This document shows positions 39,631 to 48,023 of a DNA stretch of 51,221 nucleotides, piece by piece. Within the stretch, counting starts at the first letter, position 1. Every line of letters begins with the position of its first letter. Source of the DNA: RGIG5612 sp045546255. GTDB taxonomy: Bacteria > Bacillota > Clostridia > Lachnospirales > Lachnospiraceae. The stretch lies in the NCBI GenBank assembly GCA_045546255.1, contig JAZQCK010000080.1, forward strand, positions 1 through 51,221, given 5' to 3'. The position numbers were made by a program, and so were the translations under genes. The notes under the pieces were generated by a model. It saw only the letters and a list, made by a program, of their open reading frames with translations. It had not been told where the DNA came from and did not search any database.

Positions 39631-41010
39631 ATGAACAAACTAGACTTTAGCAAAAAACAAAAAGTACATTTTATCGGCATCGGCGGAATCAGTATGAGCG
39701 GCTTAGCCCACATCCTGCTCTCCCGCGGTTTTTCAGTTTCCGGCTCTGACTCTAAACAGAGCGAACTAACGGACGAACTTTCAAAAATGGGAGCCGAGAT
39801 CAAGATCGGTCAGTCTGCGGCCAATATCACGGACGATATCGACCTGGTCGTCTACTCCGCAGCAATCCACGATGATAACCCGGAACTTAAAGCTGCAAGA
39901 GAGGCCGGAATCGAAACGATGGTTCGTGCAGACTTCTTGGGCGCGCTGATGAAAAACTACGGACATGCGGTCTGCATCTCCGGAACCCACGGCAAAACGA
40001 CAACCACGTCCATGATCTCACAGGTCATGCTGGACGCCGGCACAGATCCGACACTTTCTGTCGGCGGCATCCTTCCGGCGATCGGCGGCAACATCCGCGT
40101 CGGCCACTCCGACTACTTCGTAACCGAAGCTTGCGAATATACAAACAGCTTCCTGTCCTTCTTCCCGACGATGGAGCTCATCCTGAACGTACAGGAAGAC
40201 CACATGGACTTCTTCAAAGACTTAGACGACATCCGAAACAGCTTCAAGCGTTACACGCGGCTGCTGCCAGACGACGGAACGCTGATCATTAACGGCGAAA
40301 TCGACGACCTCCCATTCTTTACCGACGGGCTTTCCTGCAAGGTCATCACCTTCGGTCTGAATGGAGATTTCGACTACGTCGCAAAAAATATTACCTATAA
40401 TAAATTCGCTTGCCCGGAATTTGATCTTTATGTGAACGGTGAGTTCAAAGCTCACGCAGAACTGAAACTCCCGGGTGAGCACAACGTCTATAACGCGCTG
40501 GCCGCTTTTGCTGCCGTCTGCAGTTTAGGTGTAAGCGCAGAGGATGCTGCCAGATCGATTGGTGCATTCACAGGCGTTGACCGCCGCTTCCAATATAAGG
40601 GCGAAGTCGGCGGCGTGACCATCGTTGATGACTATGCACACCATCCGGACGAGATCCGTGCAACCTTAAAGGCCGCCAAAAACTATCCGCACAATAAATT
40701 ATGGGTTGTTTTCCAGCCGCACACCTACACCCGCACCCAGGCATTCCTTCCGGAATTTGCAGAAGCATTAAGCCTTGCGGATGCCGTAGTACTTGCAGAT
40801 ATCTATGCCGCAAGAGAGAAAAACACCCTTGGCATTTCCTCGGAAAACATCAAGGAACTGCTCGATGAAAAAGGATGCGAGAGCTATTATTTCAAAACCT
40901 TCGATGAGATTGAAAATTTTTTATTAGAAAATTGCGTAAACGGAGATTTGTTAATAACTATGGGTGCCGGAGACGTTTATATTATAGGCGATAAGCTCCT
41001 TGGAGCATAG
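39631..41010 (+). CDS. murC: UDP-N-acetylmuramate--L-alanine ligase
   Basis: Adds the first L-alanine to UDP-MurNAc in peptidoglycan synthesis. The 459 residues contain the N-terminal Rossmann motif GIGGISMSGLAHILL, the ATP loop SGTHGKTTTTSM (about 113-124), EACEYTNSF, and the Mur ligase C-terminal motifs DDYAHHPDEI and FQPHTYTRT. The start has AAGGCAGG about 10 nt upstream. It follows the structured leader region and ends at a terminator flanked by DnaA boxes. Confidence 0.95.
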   Translation: MNKLDFSKKQKVHFIGIGGISMSGLAHILLSRGFSVSGSDSKQSELTDELSKMGAEIKIGQSAANITDDIDLVVYSAAIHDDNPELKAAREAGIETMVRADFLGALMKNYGHAVCISGTHGKTTTTSMISQVMLDAGTDPTLSVGGILPAIGGNIRVGHSDYFVTEACEYTNSFLSFFPTMELILNVQEDHMDFFKDLDDIRNSFKRYTRLLPDDGTLIINGEIDDLPFFTDGLSCKVITFGLNGDFDYVAKNITYNKFACPEFDLYVNGEFKAHAELKLPGEHNVYNALAAFAAVCSLGVSAEDAARSIGAFTGVDRRFQYKGEVGGVTIVDDYAHHPDEIRATLKAAKNYPHNKLWVVFQPHTYTRTQAFLPEFAEALSLADAVVLADIYAAREKNTLGISSENIKELLDEKGCESYYFKTFDEIENFLLENCVNGDLLITMGAGDVYIIGDKLLGA

Positions 41011-41179
41011 TTATCCACTTTATCCACAAAATTTTTAAAGCTTCGTAAACATCGTGTATTTTTTAAAAAACGAAGGCCAAAAGGTCTTGACAGCCTATAA
41101 AAAAAGCCACTCTCAGAGAGTGGTTTTTTTGTATTTTTTTTAGACGTTTTTTTATCCACTTTATCCACACTTTCCACAT
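41011..41179 (+). promoter_or_regulatory. DnaA-box cluster flanking the murC terminator
   Basis: Tandem 9-mers TTATCCACT-TTATCCACA occur at 41011-41028 and again at 41152-41169, followed by TTTCCACAT (41171-41179). TTATCCACA is the consensus DnaA box. All point the same way. They lie just upstream of the dnaD-dnaC helicase-loader genes. Confidence 0.75.
41101..41130 (+). terminator. murC terminator
   Basis: CCACTCT (41107-41113) pairs with AGAGTGG (41117-41123) around a 3-nt loop, with A5 before and T7 after. Confidence 0.85.
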
Positions 41180-41215
41180 ATAAACGTTTGACGGGGATGC
41201 GGATTTTGGGGCTAT

Positions 41216-41243
41216 TTGCAAATCAAAAATTGTGTGCTATAGT
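41216..41243 (+). promoter_or_regulatory. Promoter of the dnaD-dnaC-prs operon
   Basis: TTGCAA (41216-41221), 16 bp, extended -10 TGC-TATAGT (41235-41243), immediately downstream of the second DnaA-box cluster. Confidence 0.6.
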
Positions 41244-41320
41244 CCTCATACAACCGATACTTAAAGTCCCGTTCTTTGCGGCTTTTGTACCGGAAATGTA
41301 TTAGGGAGCACGTAGTTTAC

Positions 41321-42559
41321 ATGAGTCAGTTCAAGTTACAACAAGACGTTTTCACGCAGGCAACACGCATCCCGAACTGCTTCATTGAGAAGTACATGCC
41401 GAAGGCTGCTGGTGAATTCGTTAAAATTTATATATATCTCTTAAAATGTGTTGAGGAGAACCGTTCTGAGCTTTCGATTGCAAGGATTGCAGATGCATTG
41501 GAAGATTCCGAGAAGGATGTGATCCGCGCATTAAAGTATTGGGAGAAGAAAGGCCTCTTAAAGCTTACCTTTGAAGAAGGGGTCCTCACTTCCCTCAGGA
41601 TGATCTCTTTTGCGGAAATGACGGATGACACAGAAAAGATCACCGTGAACGTTGCAGCAAAGGCAAAGCCGGAAAAAGCTCAGCCATCAACAGCTGTAGC
41701 ATCGTCAGCGGAGACAGTCGCATCAGCAATGACTGAAGCCAGCAAGTCAGTAACAGCTGAAGCATCTTCAGAGGAGGCAATCGAGTCAGCAATGGCTGAA
41801 GCCAACGAGGCAGCACCAATCGAGCCAGCAATGACAGAAGCTGACGAAACAGCTGCTAGCAGCTACACCAAGAAACAGTACACTCCGGCAGAAGTGGCTG
41901 AGTTCTCACAAAAAGACGACATCACACTGCTCTTATACGGCATTCAGAAATATTTGGGACGTGCACTCACCGGTTCCGATTTAAATACGATCCTGTTCTG
42001 CTATGATACGTTAAATTTCCCGGCAGATGTGATTGAATACCTTTTTGAATACTGTGTCTCCAATGGCCATAAACACATGCGATACATTGAAAAAACAGCC
42101 ATTGGCTGGGCGGAACAGGGAATCCGCACTCTAAAGTCGGCAAAGACTTTAAACGGTATTTATTCCGACAACTGCTACCCTGTCCTTCGCGCTTTTGGTC
42201 TAACAGGCAGAAAGCCTTCCAAAGGGGAAGCGGATTATGTGTCCAAGTGGACCCTGTCCTACGGCTTCAACATGGAGATGATCCTTGATGCCTGCAACCG
42301 GACCATGAACACGATCCACCAGCCAAGCTTTGAATACACGGATTCAATCCTCAAACGATGGAAGGCATCCGGTATCACAACGATGGAGGAAGTAAAAGCT
42401 CTCGACGAAAAACGCGAGGCTGCTCTGGCGGCATCCGCTGCGAAAACAGAAAGCAAGAAGACGGCTGCAAAAACCGGAGCTGCTTCCAACAAATTTAATA
42501 ACTTTGATCAGCGTACCTACGACTATTCCGAGTTGGAGGAGAAATTATTCCACATATGA
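41321..42559 (+). CDS. dnaD: DnaD-domain replication initiation protein
   Basis: A 412-residue protein expected to act in loading the replicative helicase. The N-terminal winged helix (about 1-105) includes FVKIYIYLLKCVEE and RALKYWEKKGLLKL. A low-complexity Ala/Glu/Ser/Thr-rich linker (about 120-185) follows, then a DnaD C-terminal domain (about 190-350, with YNLIEYLFEYC-like VIEYLFEYCVSNG and AIGWAEQGIRT). I chose ATG 41321 (MSQFKLQQ), with AGGGAG upstream, rather than the frame start at 41276. Its stop overlaps dnaC by 4 bp. Confidence 0.88.
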   Translation: MSQFKLQQDVFTQATRIPNCFIEKYMPKAAGEFVKIYIYLLKCVEENRSELSIARIADALEDSEKDVIRALKYWEKKGLLKLTFEEGVLTSLRMISFAEMTDDTEKITVNVAAKAKPEKAQPSTAVASSAETVASAMTEASKSVTAEASSEEAIESAMAEANEAAPIEPAMTEADETAASSYTKKQYTPAEVAEFSQKDDITLLLYGIQKYLGRALTGSDLNTILFCYDTLNFPADVIEYLFEYCVSNGHKHMRYIEKTAIGWAEQGIRTLKSAKTLNGIYSDNCYPVLRAFGLTGRKPSKGEADYVSKWTLSYGFNMEMILDACNRTMNTIHQPSFEYTDSILKRWKASGITTMEEVKALDEKREAALAASAAKTESKKTAAKTGAASNKFNNFDQRTYDYSELEEKLFHI

Positions 42560-43530
42560 TTACCCGCACAGCTTTTGAACAGATCTTAAAAGAATATGAC
42601 GAGAAACAGTTAAAAGCTGCCAGGGACTTGAGGGAGCGCAGAGAACAGATCGAACGACTTGTTCCCGAACTGAAGGAAATAGAGGACGAAATCGCAGGCC
42701 TATCTGTTTCCGAAGCAATATCCAGGATCTCGGGGAAACCTCTGCCAGGCTCATACCAGGAGCAGCTGGCCTCGCTTCGAAAAGCGAAAGCGGAAGCTCT
42801 TGCCCGGTCCGGATTTTCAGAGGATGACCTTGCGGCTACGTATGAATGCAGCAAGTGTCAGGATACCGGATACGTCGGAAACGAACTCTGCACCTGTTTC
42901 AAGGAGAGGGTTACCAATATCCTCTATGATCAGTCCAACCTCAAGGAGATCCTGAAAGAAGAAAACTTTGGGAGCTACTCTTTCAGGTACTATCCGGAGG
43001 GGGATGCACTTGATGCAGCCAAAGACGCGCTTTCAAAAGCCAGGGCCTTCATTGCGGATTTTAAAACCTCCGAAAGCAATCTCTTTATCACCGGTGCAGC
43101 CGGAGTTGGAAAGACCTTCCTTTCTAACTGCATCGCGAAAGAACTGCTGGATCAGGGATATTTCGTAGTGTACCTATCAGCCATCAGGCTGTTTGATATA
43201 CTGTCGGATGTTACCTTCGGATCCTATCGAACCGGGTCCGAGGGGGCATCCAGTGAATTCGTTAAAAAGCATATTTACGATTGTGATCTCTTAATCATTG
43301 ACGATTTGGGCACAGAGATGGTAAACTCATTTACCTCCACACAGTTATTTAACTGTATTAACGAGCGGATTCTTGGAAAGAAGCATACGATCATTTCCAC
43401 AAACCTCTCGTTAAAGCAGCTGCAGGATAATTATTCCGAGCGAATTTTCTCCCGCATTGCTAACAAATATACTTTTATACGTTTACTGGGAAACGACATA
43501 CGCATGATGAAAAAATTGGAGGAAAATTAA
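42556..43530 (+). CDS. dnaC: DnaC/DnaI-type helicase loader ATPase
   Basis: A 324-residue AAA+ helicase loader. An N-terminal coiled coil (about 10-50) leads to a zinc-binding knuckle, C98-x2-C101 ... C112-x-C114. The ATPase has Walker A GAAGVGKT (180-187) and Walker B LLIIDDLG with D249-D250, then the sensor-like IISTNLS. It is translationally coupled to dnaD (ATGA) and followed directly by prs. Confidence 0.92.
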   Translation: MITRTAFEQILKEYDEKQLKAARDLRERREQIERLVPELKEIEDEIAGLSVSEAISRISGKPLPGSYQEQLASLRKAKAEALARSGFSEDDLAATYECSKCQDTGYVGNELCTCFKERVTNILYDQSNLKEILKEENFGSYSFRYYPEGDALDAAKDALSKARAFIADFKTSESNLFITGAAGVGKTFLSNCIAKELLDQGYFVVYLSAIRLFDILSDVTFGSYRTGSEGASSEFVKKHIYDCDLLIIDDLGTEMVNSFTSTQLFNCINERILGKKHTIISTNLSLKQLQDNYSERIFSRIANKYTFIRLLGNDIRMMKKLEEN

Positions 43531-44736
43531 ATGCTGCGTGAAGAGATCGCTATTAACACAATACCTGTTGGTCCGCTGGGAATCATCCCTCTTTCGAGTT
43601 GTACAGAAATGGGCCAAAAAATTGACCGTTACATTACTCATTGGCGTAAGAACAGGGAAAGTGATCTGAAGAACACCATCGCTTTTTCCGGATATGAAAA
43701 AGATTCTTTCATTATCGCTGCAGAAACCCCGCGTTTCGGATCCGGCGAGGCGAAAGGCCTTCTTAAAGAAAGTGTCCGCGGAAAAGATCTCTTCTTACTC
43801 GTTGACGTTTGTAACAACAGCTTAACTTACTCCATGGCCGGCAAGCCGAACCGCATGTCCCCGGATGATCACTTCCAGGACTTAAAGCGTATCATTGCCG
43901 CTGCCGGTGGAAAAGCAAGACGCATCACCGTTATTATGCCTTTCTTATATGAAAGCAGACAGCACAAAAGGACCGGTCGCGAGTCATTAGACTGCGCAAT
44001 AGGCCTTACAGAGCTTTATCATATGGGCGTTGACAACTTAATTACCTTTGACGCCCACGACCCTCGGGTCATCCAGGCAGCACCTTTAAACGGATTTGAG
44101 AACATCAAACCTTCCTATCAGTTCCTTAAGAACCTCTGCAGATTCGAAAAGGATATCAAATTTGATAAGGATCATTTGATGATGATCAGCCCGGATGAAG
44201 GCGCCTTAGATCGTTCCGTATATTTTGCCAGTGTCCTAGGCATTGACATGGGAATGTTCTACAAGAGAAGGGACTATTCACAGGTCGTGAACGGTTCCAA
44301 CCCGATCGTCGCCCATGAGTATTTGGGCACAGACCTGAAAGGAAAAGACGTTATCATCGTCGATGATATGATCTCTTCCGGTGGCAGTATGATAGACACT
44401 GCCAAGGACGTAAAAGAACGAGGCGCAAATCGCGTATATATCTTCGCCACCTTCGGTCTGTTTACGAATGGTTTGAAAAAGTTCGACGAGGCTTATGAAA
44501 AAGGTCTTTTCACTCGCGTATGCTGCACGAACCTTACCTACCAGGATCCTGAGCTCTTGAAGAGGGATTATTTCATTAATGTAGATATGTCCAAGTACAT
44601 CTCCTACATTATTGACAGCCTGAATCATGATGTATCCATTAGCGATTTGCTGGATCCTTCAGGCAAGATCAAAGACCTGATTCTCCGTTATAACAACGGC
44701 GAGCTCTCAAATGAGGCGATTGATAAGTTAGAGTAG
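43531..44736 (+). CDS. prs: Ribose-phosphate pyrophosphokinase (PRPP synthetase)
   Basis: Makes PRPP from ribose 5-phosphate and ATP. The 401-residue protein is longer than the usual 310-320; the extra length is mainly an N-terminal segment of about 60 residues (REEIAINTIPVGPLGIIPL...). The PRPP-binding loop VIIVDDMISSGGSMIDTA and the flexible ATP region YESRQHKRTGRE are conserved. GAGGAAAATTAA precedes the ATG, which follows the dnaC stop without a gap. This long form is frequent in clostridia. Confidence 0.9.
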   Translation: MLREEIAINTIPVGPLGIIPLSSCTEMGQKIDRYITHWRKNRESDLKNTIAFSGYEKDSFIIAAETPRFGSGEAKGLLKESVRGKDLFLLVDVCNNSLTYSMAGKPNRMSPDDHFQDLKRIIAAAGGKARRITVIMPFLYESRQHKRTGRESLDCAIGLTELYHMGVDNLITFDAHDPRVIQAAPLNGFENIKPSYQFLKNLCRFEKDIKFDKDHLMMISPDEGALDRSVYFASVLGIDMGMFYKRRDYSQVVNGSNPIVAHEYLGTDLKGKDVIIVDDMISSGGSMIDTAKDVKERGANRVYIFATFGLFTNGLKKFDEAYEKGLFTRVCCTNLTYQDPELLKRDYFINVDMSKYISYIIDSLNHDVSISDLLDPSGKIKDLILRYNNGELSNEAIDKLE

Positions 44737-44753
44737 CAATTGTCTGCTAAAAG

Positions 44754-45262
44754 TGGTATAATACCGCTGTTGGGTTTGACTAAAGCCCTTTTGGACGGCA
44801 TGAATTGGCTTTACAACTGAGTAGGCTTATTCTGACCGGGTATTTTCACTTAACGTGTCCTCCCGGGGCATTAGTACAAAAGGTTGAATTTTTAGTCAAT
44901 TGAAATGCTTAGGAATCTCTGATTCCGTGACGATCCGGTTTTGTGAATCGTGGTATCTGTTTCCTGATCAGAAGCAGGTGGCACGACAGATCGAGGCTGT
45001 ATCCGAGCTGATGAAGAAGTTCCGCCCGAAATTGTAATTTCACATCCGGGATGTTTGATTCCTGATCAGTTTTGATCATCCTGCCTTGTTGGGATTAGAA
45101 TTTCAAATCGGATTTTCCGAAGGTTTGATCTCAAGATTCCTGATCAGTTTTTTGCAGATTGGATTGGAAGAGATGAAGATTCAAAAATAAGATCCTTGAT
45201 ATAGCGAAAGCTATACAGGCCTGAAGAGAAAGCAAGCTGGCATAGTCCACGTCTTGCTTTTT
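44754..45262 (+). ncRNA. Gene-free interval with promoter, hairpins and terminator: candidate non-coding RNA
   Basis: From 44737 to 45352 I find no solid gene. An extended -10 TGG-TATAAT (44754-44762) has no good -35. Foldable pieces include CCGGG ... CCCGG (44837-44875 region), ACATC-CGG-GATGT, and TATAGC-GAAA-GCTATA with a GNRA loop (45200-45215). A terminator-like stem AAAGCAAG/CTTGCTTT (45229-45260) leads into T-rich sequence. TTCCTGATCAG occurs three times (44961, 45059, 45137). A frame ending QIEAVSELMKKFRPKL-stop at about 45038 could be a short gene or remnant. tmRNA and RNase P signatures are absent. Confidence 0.4.
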
Positions 45263-45308
45263 CTTTATGCTTTGTTATGCATTTTATGTATATGTCGTTT
45301 CATATAAA

Positions 45309-45328
45309 AGCCCGCCATCGGGCGGGCT
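45309..45328 (-). terminator. Terminator of the amino-acid ABC operon
   Basis: AGCCCGCC-ATCG-GGCGGGCT, an 8-bp GC-rich stem, is followed on the minus strand by TTTTATATG. Confidence 0.88.
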
Positions 45329-45352
45329 CTTGAAATCGTTTTGCAGCCAGGG

Positions 45353-46189
45353 TCAAATTTCAAGCACTTTATTCAGGAAGTCCTGGGTACGCGGGTTCTT
45401 CGGATTCTTGAAGACTTCTTCCGGTGTGCCCTCTTCCATGATGATGCCCTGGTCCATGAACAGCACACGGTCTGCAACTTCCATTGCAAATCCCATCTCG
45501 TGCGTGACGACAACCATGGTCATGCCTTCTGCCGCAAGCTCTTTCATGATCACGAGAACTTCTCCGATCATTTCCGGATCCAGCGCAGAGGTCGGCTCAT
45601 CAAAGAGCATGATGTCCGGCTGCATGCAGAGGGCGCGCGCGATCGCAACACGCTGTTTCTGTCCGCCGGAGAGCTGATGCGGATATGCATCTGCTTTATC
45701 TAAGAGGCCGACTCTTTCGAGCATCTGCCGGGCCGTCTTCTCTGCTTCTTCCTTAGATGCCTTCTTAAGGTCTACCGGTGCCAGCGTCAGGTTTCTAAGG
45801 ACGCTCATATTGGCGAAGAGGTTAAAGTGCTGGAACACCATACCGACGTTCTCGCGGACTTTATTGAGATTTACTTTCTTATCAGCGATATTGTGTCCGT
45901 CAACGATAACAGTACCGGAAGTGATTTCCTCCAGGCCGTTCAGACAGCGGATAAAGGTCGATTTTCCACTTCCGGACGGGCCGATCACAACGACCACTTC
46001 TCCTTCGGTAATATCCGTGGAAACGCCTTTTAAGACCTCCAGCGTTTTATTGTAGGTCTTATGCAGATCATCCACATGGATCTTAACATTTTCCGAATTA
46101 CCTTTGACTTTTTTCTCTATATGATGAGATAAAAGCATCTCCATTTCAGCGGCGGTGACTTTATCTTGCTCTCTTTGCTTTTCTGCCAT
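45353..46189 (-). CDS. Polar amino-acid ABC transporter ATP-binding protein (GlnQ type)
   Basis: A 278-residue ATPase energising amino-acid uptake. Walker A GPSGSGKST (70-78), signature LSGGQKQRVAIARAL, Walker B IMLFDEPTSALDPE and the switch His in VVVTHEMGF are present. It has a charged N-terminal extension of about 35 residues before the usual start region (VKIHVDDLHKTYN). The extended start is supported by AAAGGAGG, which lies inside the end of the permease gene (29-bp overlap). Confidence 0.93.
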   Translation of the reverse strand: MAEKQREQDKVTAAEMEMLLSHHIEKKVKGNSENVKIHVDDLHKTYNKTLEVLKGVSTDITEGEVVVVIGPSGSGKSTFIRCLNGLEEITSGTVIVDGHNIADKKVNLNKVRENVGMVFQHFNLFANMSVLRNLTLAPVDLKKASKEEAEKTARQMLERVGLLDKADAYPHQLSGGQKQRVAIARALCMQPDIMLFDEPTSALDPEMIGEVLVIMKELAAEGMTMVVVTHEMGFAMEVADRVLFMDQGIIMEEGTPEEVFKNPKNPRTQDFLNKVLEI

Positions 46190-46847
46190 AGTTCAGCCTC
46201 CTTTCCAGAATCTTTGCGACCTGCTGTAAGATCAGGATCACGATCAGGTACATGATTGCAACGATGATCCAGACCTGGAACGATTTGAATGTGATTGCAA
46301 TAACGTTCTGCGCCTTGTTTACGAGCTCCGGGAAACCGATAACAGACAGGATCGAAGTATCTTTCAATGTAATGATGAACTGGTTTACGATACTCGGGAT
46401 CATGTTTTTGATCGCCTGCGGGAGAACGACGCGGAACATACTTCTCCAATAGGTAAGACCAAGGCTTCTTGCAGCCTCCATCTGTCCCGGATCGATCGAC
46501 TGGATTCCTGCACGGATGATCTCTGCCATATAAGCGCCGCAGTTTAGTGCGAGGCAGATCGTACCTGCCTGCAGTGCGGAAAGATGAACGCCTGCATGGA
46601 AGAACTGATTCAGCGCATAAGGAACACCGATGTAGATAAAGAATGCCAATACGATCATCGGGACGCCACGGATCAGGTTAACATAGACCAGTGAGATGCC
46701 CCGGCTGACCTTGCTCTTTACAACGCTCATCAAGCCGAAAATGATACCAAGAATGCAGCCGAAGATCAGACCCAGGAGCGCTAAGAGCAGCGTCTGTCCC
46801 ATGGCCTGAAGCAGGAGCATTCCGTATTTGCTGAGTATTTGTGCCAT
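46161..46847 (-). CDS. Polar amino-acid ABC transporter permease (HisM/GlnP type)
   Basis: A 228-residue permease with five hydrophobic helices. The cytoplasmic coupling loop EAARSLGLTYWRSMFRVVLPQAIKNMIP is the EAA motif contacting the ATPase. One permease gene implies a homodimeric channel. AAGGAAGGG precedes the start. It lies 160 bp after the substrate-binding protein gene, with a hairpin between them. Confidence 0.93.
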   Translation of the reverse strand: MAQILSKYGMLLLQAMGQTLLLALLGLIFGCILGIIFGLMSVVKSKVSRGISLVYVNLIRGVPMIVLAFFIYIGVPYALNQFFHAGVHLSALQAGTICLALNCGAYMAEIIRAGIQSIDPGQMEAARSLGLTYWRSMFRVVLPQAIKNMIPSIVNQFIITLKDTSILSVIGFPELVNKAQNVIAITFKSFQVWIIVAIMYLIVILILQQVAKILERRLNYGRKAKRAR

Positions 46848-46941
46848 AAATATCCCTTCCTTTAATATGGATTAAAATATACTTTCGGAATCGCTGAACT
46901 TCACTGCTGCTCAGCAATTACGAAAATATATTTTGAAAGAC

Positions 46942-46980
46942 AAGGGCATCGGAGAATTCTCCAATGCCCTTTTTCTTCAA
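46942..46980. terminator. Hairpin between binding-protein and permease genes (attenuator)
   Basis: AGGGCAT (46943-46949) pairs with ATGCCCT (46964-46970), enclosing the palindrome GGAGAATTCTCC. The U-run is good in the plus direction but weak in the minus direction. It therefore probably gives partial termination or 3' protection, keeping the binding protein more abundant than the membrane parts. Confidence 0.65.
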
Positions 46981-47010
46981 AGCATTGCTTTAAATATTAA
47001 TCAGATAAGA

Positions 47011-47832
47011 TTAGCCAAGATATTTTGCGATGATCTCGTCATATGTGCCGTCTGCTTTGATGTTAGCAAGACCAGCATTGAAGAGGTCGATCAGTTCCTG
47101 ATTGTCAGCGTTGAAGATTGCGAAACCATACTGTGCCGGCTCGTTCTCTGTGCCTTCAACGAATTTCATTGTCAGGTCACCAGTCTGGATGCTGTATTTC
47201 AGGATCGGTGTGTCATCGAAGCAAGCGTCAGCCTGTCCGCCCATAACCTGCTGATACATATCCGGAGATGTGGATACGCGGGTTACAGTAAAGCCAATCT
47301 CTTCGCTGAGTGCAGTTGCATACTGGTCACTCATGGTTCCGTTCTTAACAACAACGGTCTTGCCTGCAAGGTCCTGAAGAGATGCGATATTGGAGTCCGC
47401 TGCGACTGCCATACCCTGGGTTGCATCATAGTATCCGTCGGAGAAGATCCAGCCGGATTCTTTTCTCTCATCAGTAATGGAAGCGCCTGCGATCATGCCA
47501 TCAGCCTGTCCTGCCTGGCACTCTGCGATTGCTGCATCCCAGCCAACATAGTGAAGGTCATAGGTGAATCCCTGATCTTCAGCTACAGCTGCAAGAATGT
47601 CCATATCGATACCAACGATCTCGCCTTTTTCATTCTCGAACTCGAACGGGCTGAAACCTTTATCCGTAGAAACTACGAAATGTTTGCCAGCTGCCGGAGC
47701 TGCTGAGCCGCCGGATCCTGCGGAACCTGCCGGAGTTGCGCCACCGTCATTAGAGCCGCCGCAAGCTGCAAGCATTCCTACTGCAAATACTGCTACGAGT
47801 ACGAGTGCTAAAATTTTCTTAACATTTTTCAT
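47011..47832 (-). CDS. Amino-acid ABC transporter substrate-binding lipoprotein
   Basis: A 273-residue extracellular binding protein. The signal peptide ends in the lipobox MLAAC with the acylated Cys at 24, followed by a Gly/Ser-rich linker. The family 3 solute-binding fold starts KHFVVSTDKGFSPFEFENEKG with the conserved IDMDILAAVAED. The specific amino acid is not readable with confidence. It is the first gene of the operon, with AAGGAGG and a good promoter. Confidence 0.93.
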   Translation of the reverse strand: MKNVKKILALVLVAVFAVGMLAACGGSNDGGATPAGSAGSGGSAAPAAGKHFVVSTDKGFSPFEFENEKGEIVGIDMDILAAVAEDQGFTYDLHYVGWDAAIAECQAGQADGMIAGASITDERKESGWIFSDGYYDATQGMAVAADSNIASLQDLAGKTVVVKNGTMSDQYATALSEEIGFTVTRVSTSPDMYQQVMGGQADACFDDTPILKYSIQTGDLTMKFVEGTENEPAQYGFAIFNADNQELIDLFNAGLANIKADGTYDEIIAKYLG

Positions 47833-47873
47833 TTCCTAAATCCTCCTTATTAAAAAGCGAAAAACATGGTCGT

Positions 47874-47934
47874 ATTATACTAAAAGCGCCTTGGACTGTC
47901 CACATCGTTTGCGAAACAGTCAAAAGCGCTTTTA
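47874..47934 (-). promoter_or_regulatory. ABC operon promoter with long inverted repeat
   Basis: TGGACA (47902-47897), 17 bp, TATAAT (47879-47874). Upstream and overlapping the -35 is a 19-bp inverted repeat with 17 matches (47881-47899 against 47916-47934), containing the palindrome AAAAGCGCTTTT. It is a strong operator candidate. Confidence 0.65.
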
Positions 47935-47958
47935 CAAAATGTCAAAATGTTAAACTTG

Positions 47959-48022
47959 GAGACAGGGGACGGCACGGTGAGCCCGGCAGGGCGAGAAGGC
48001 AGCCTGGGCTGTTCTCTGTCTC
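47959..48022 (+). repeat. 64-bp foldable repeat element, copy 2
   Basis: The ends GAGACAGGGGAC and GTTCTCTGTCTC pair over all 12 positions if G-U is allowed; the inner hairpin is GCCC-GGCA-GGGC. 56 of 64 bases match copy 1 at 25283-25346. It ends 1 bp before the exoA stop codon. Confidence 0.85.
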
Positions 48023-48023
48023 T

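Noticed and set aside
41011..41179. Chromosomal replication origin
   Set aside because: DnaA boxes are present but dnaA, dnaN and gyr genes are not adjacent, and the two tandem pairs flank a murC terminator. A regulatory cluster is more likely, though an origin is not excluded.
44754..45262. tmRNA or RNase P RNA
   Set aside because: There is no tRNA-like 3' end or tag-peptide frame for tmRNA, and no conserved P4 signature for RNase P.
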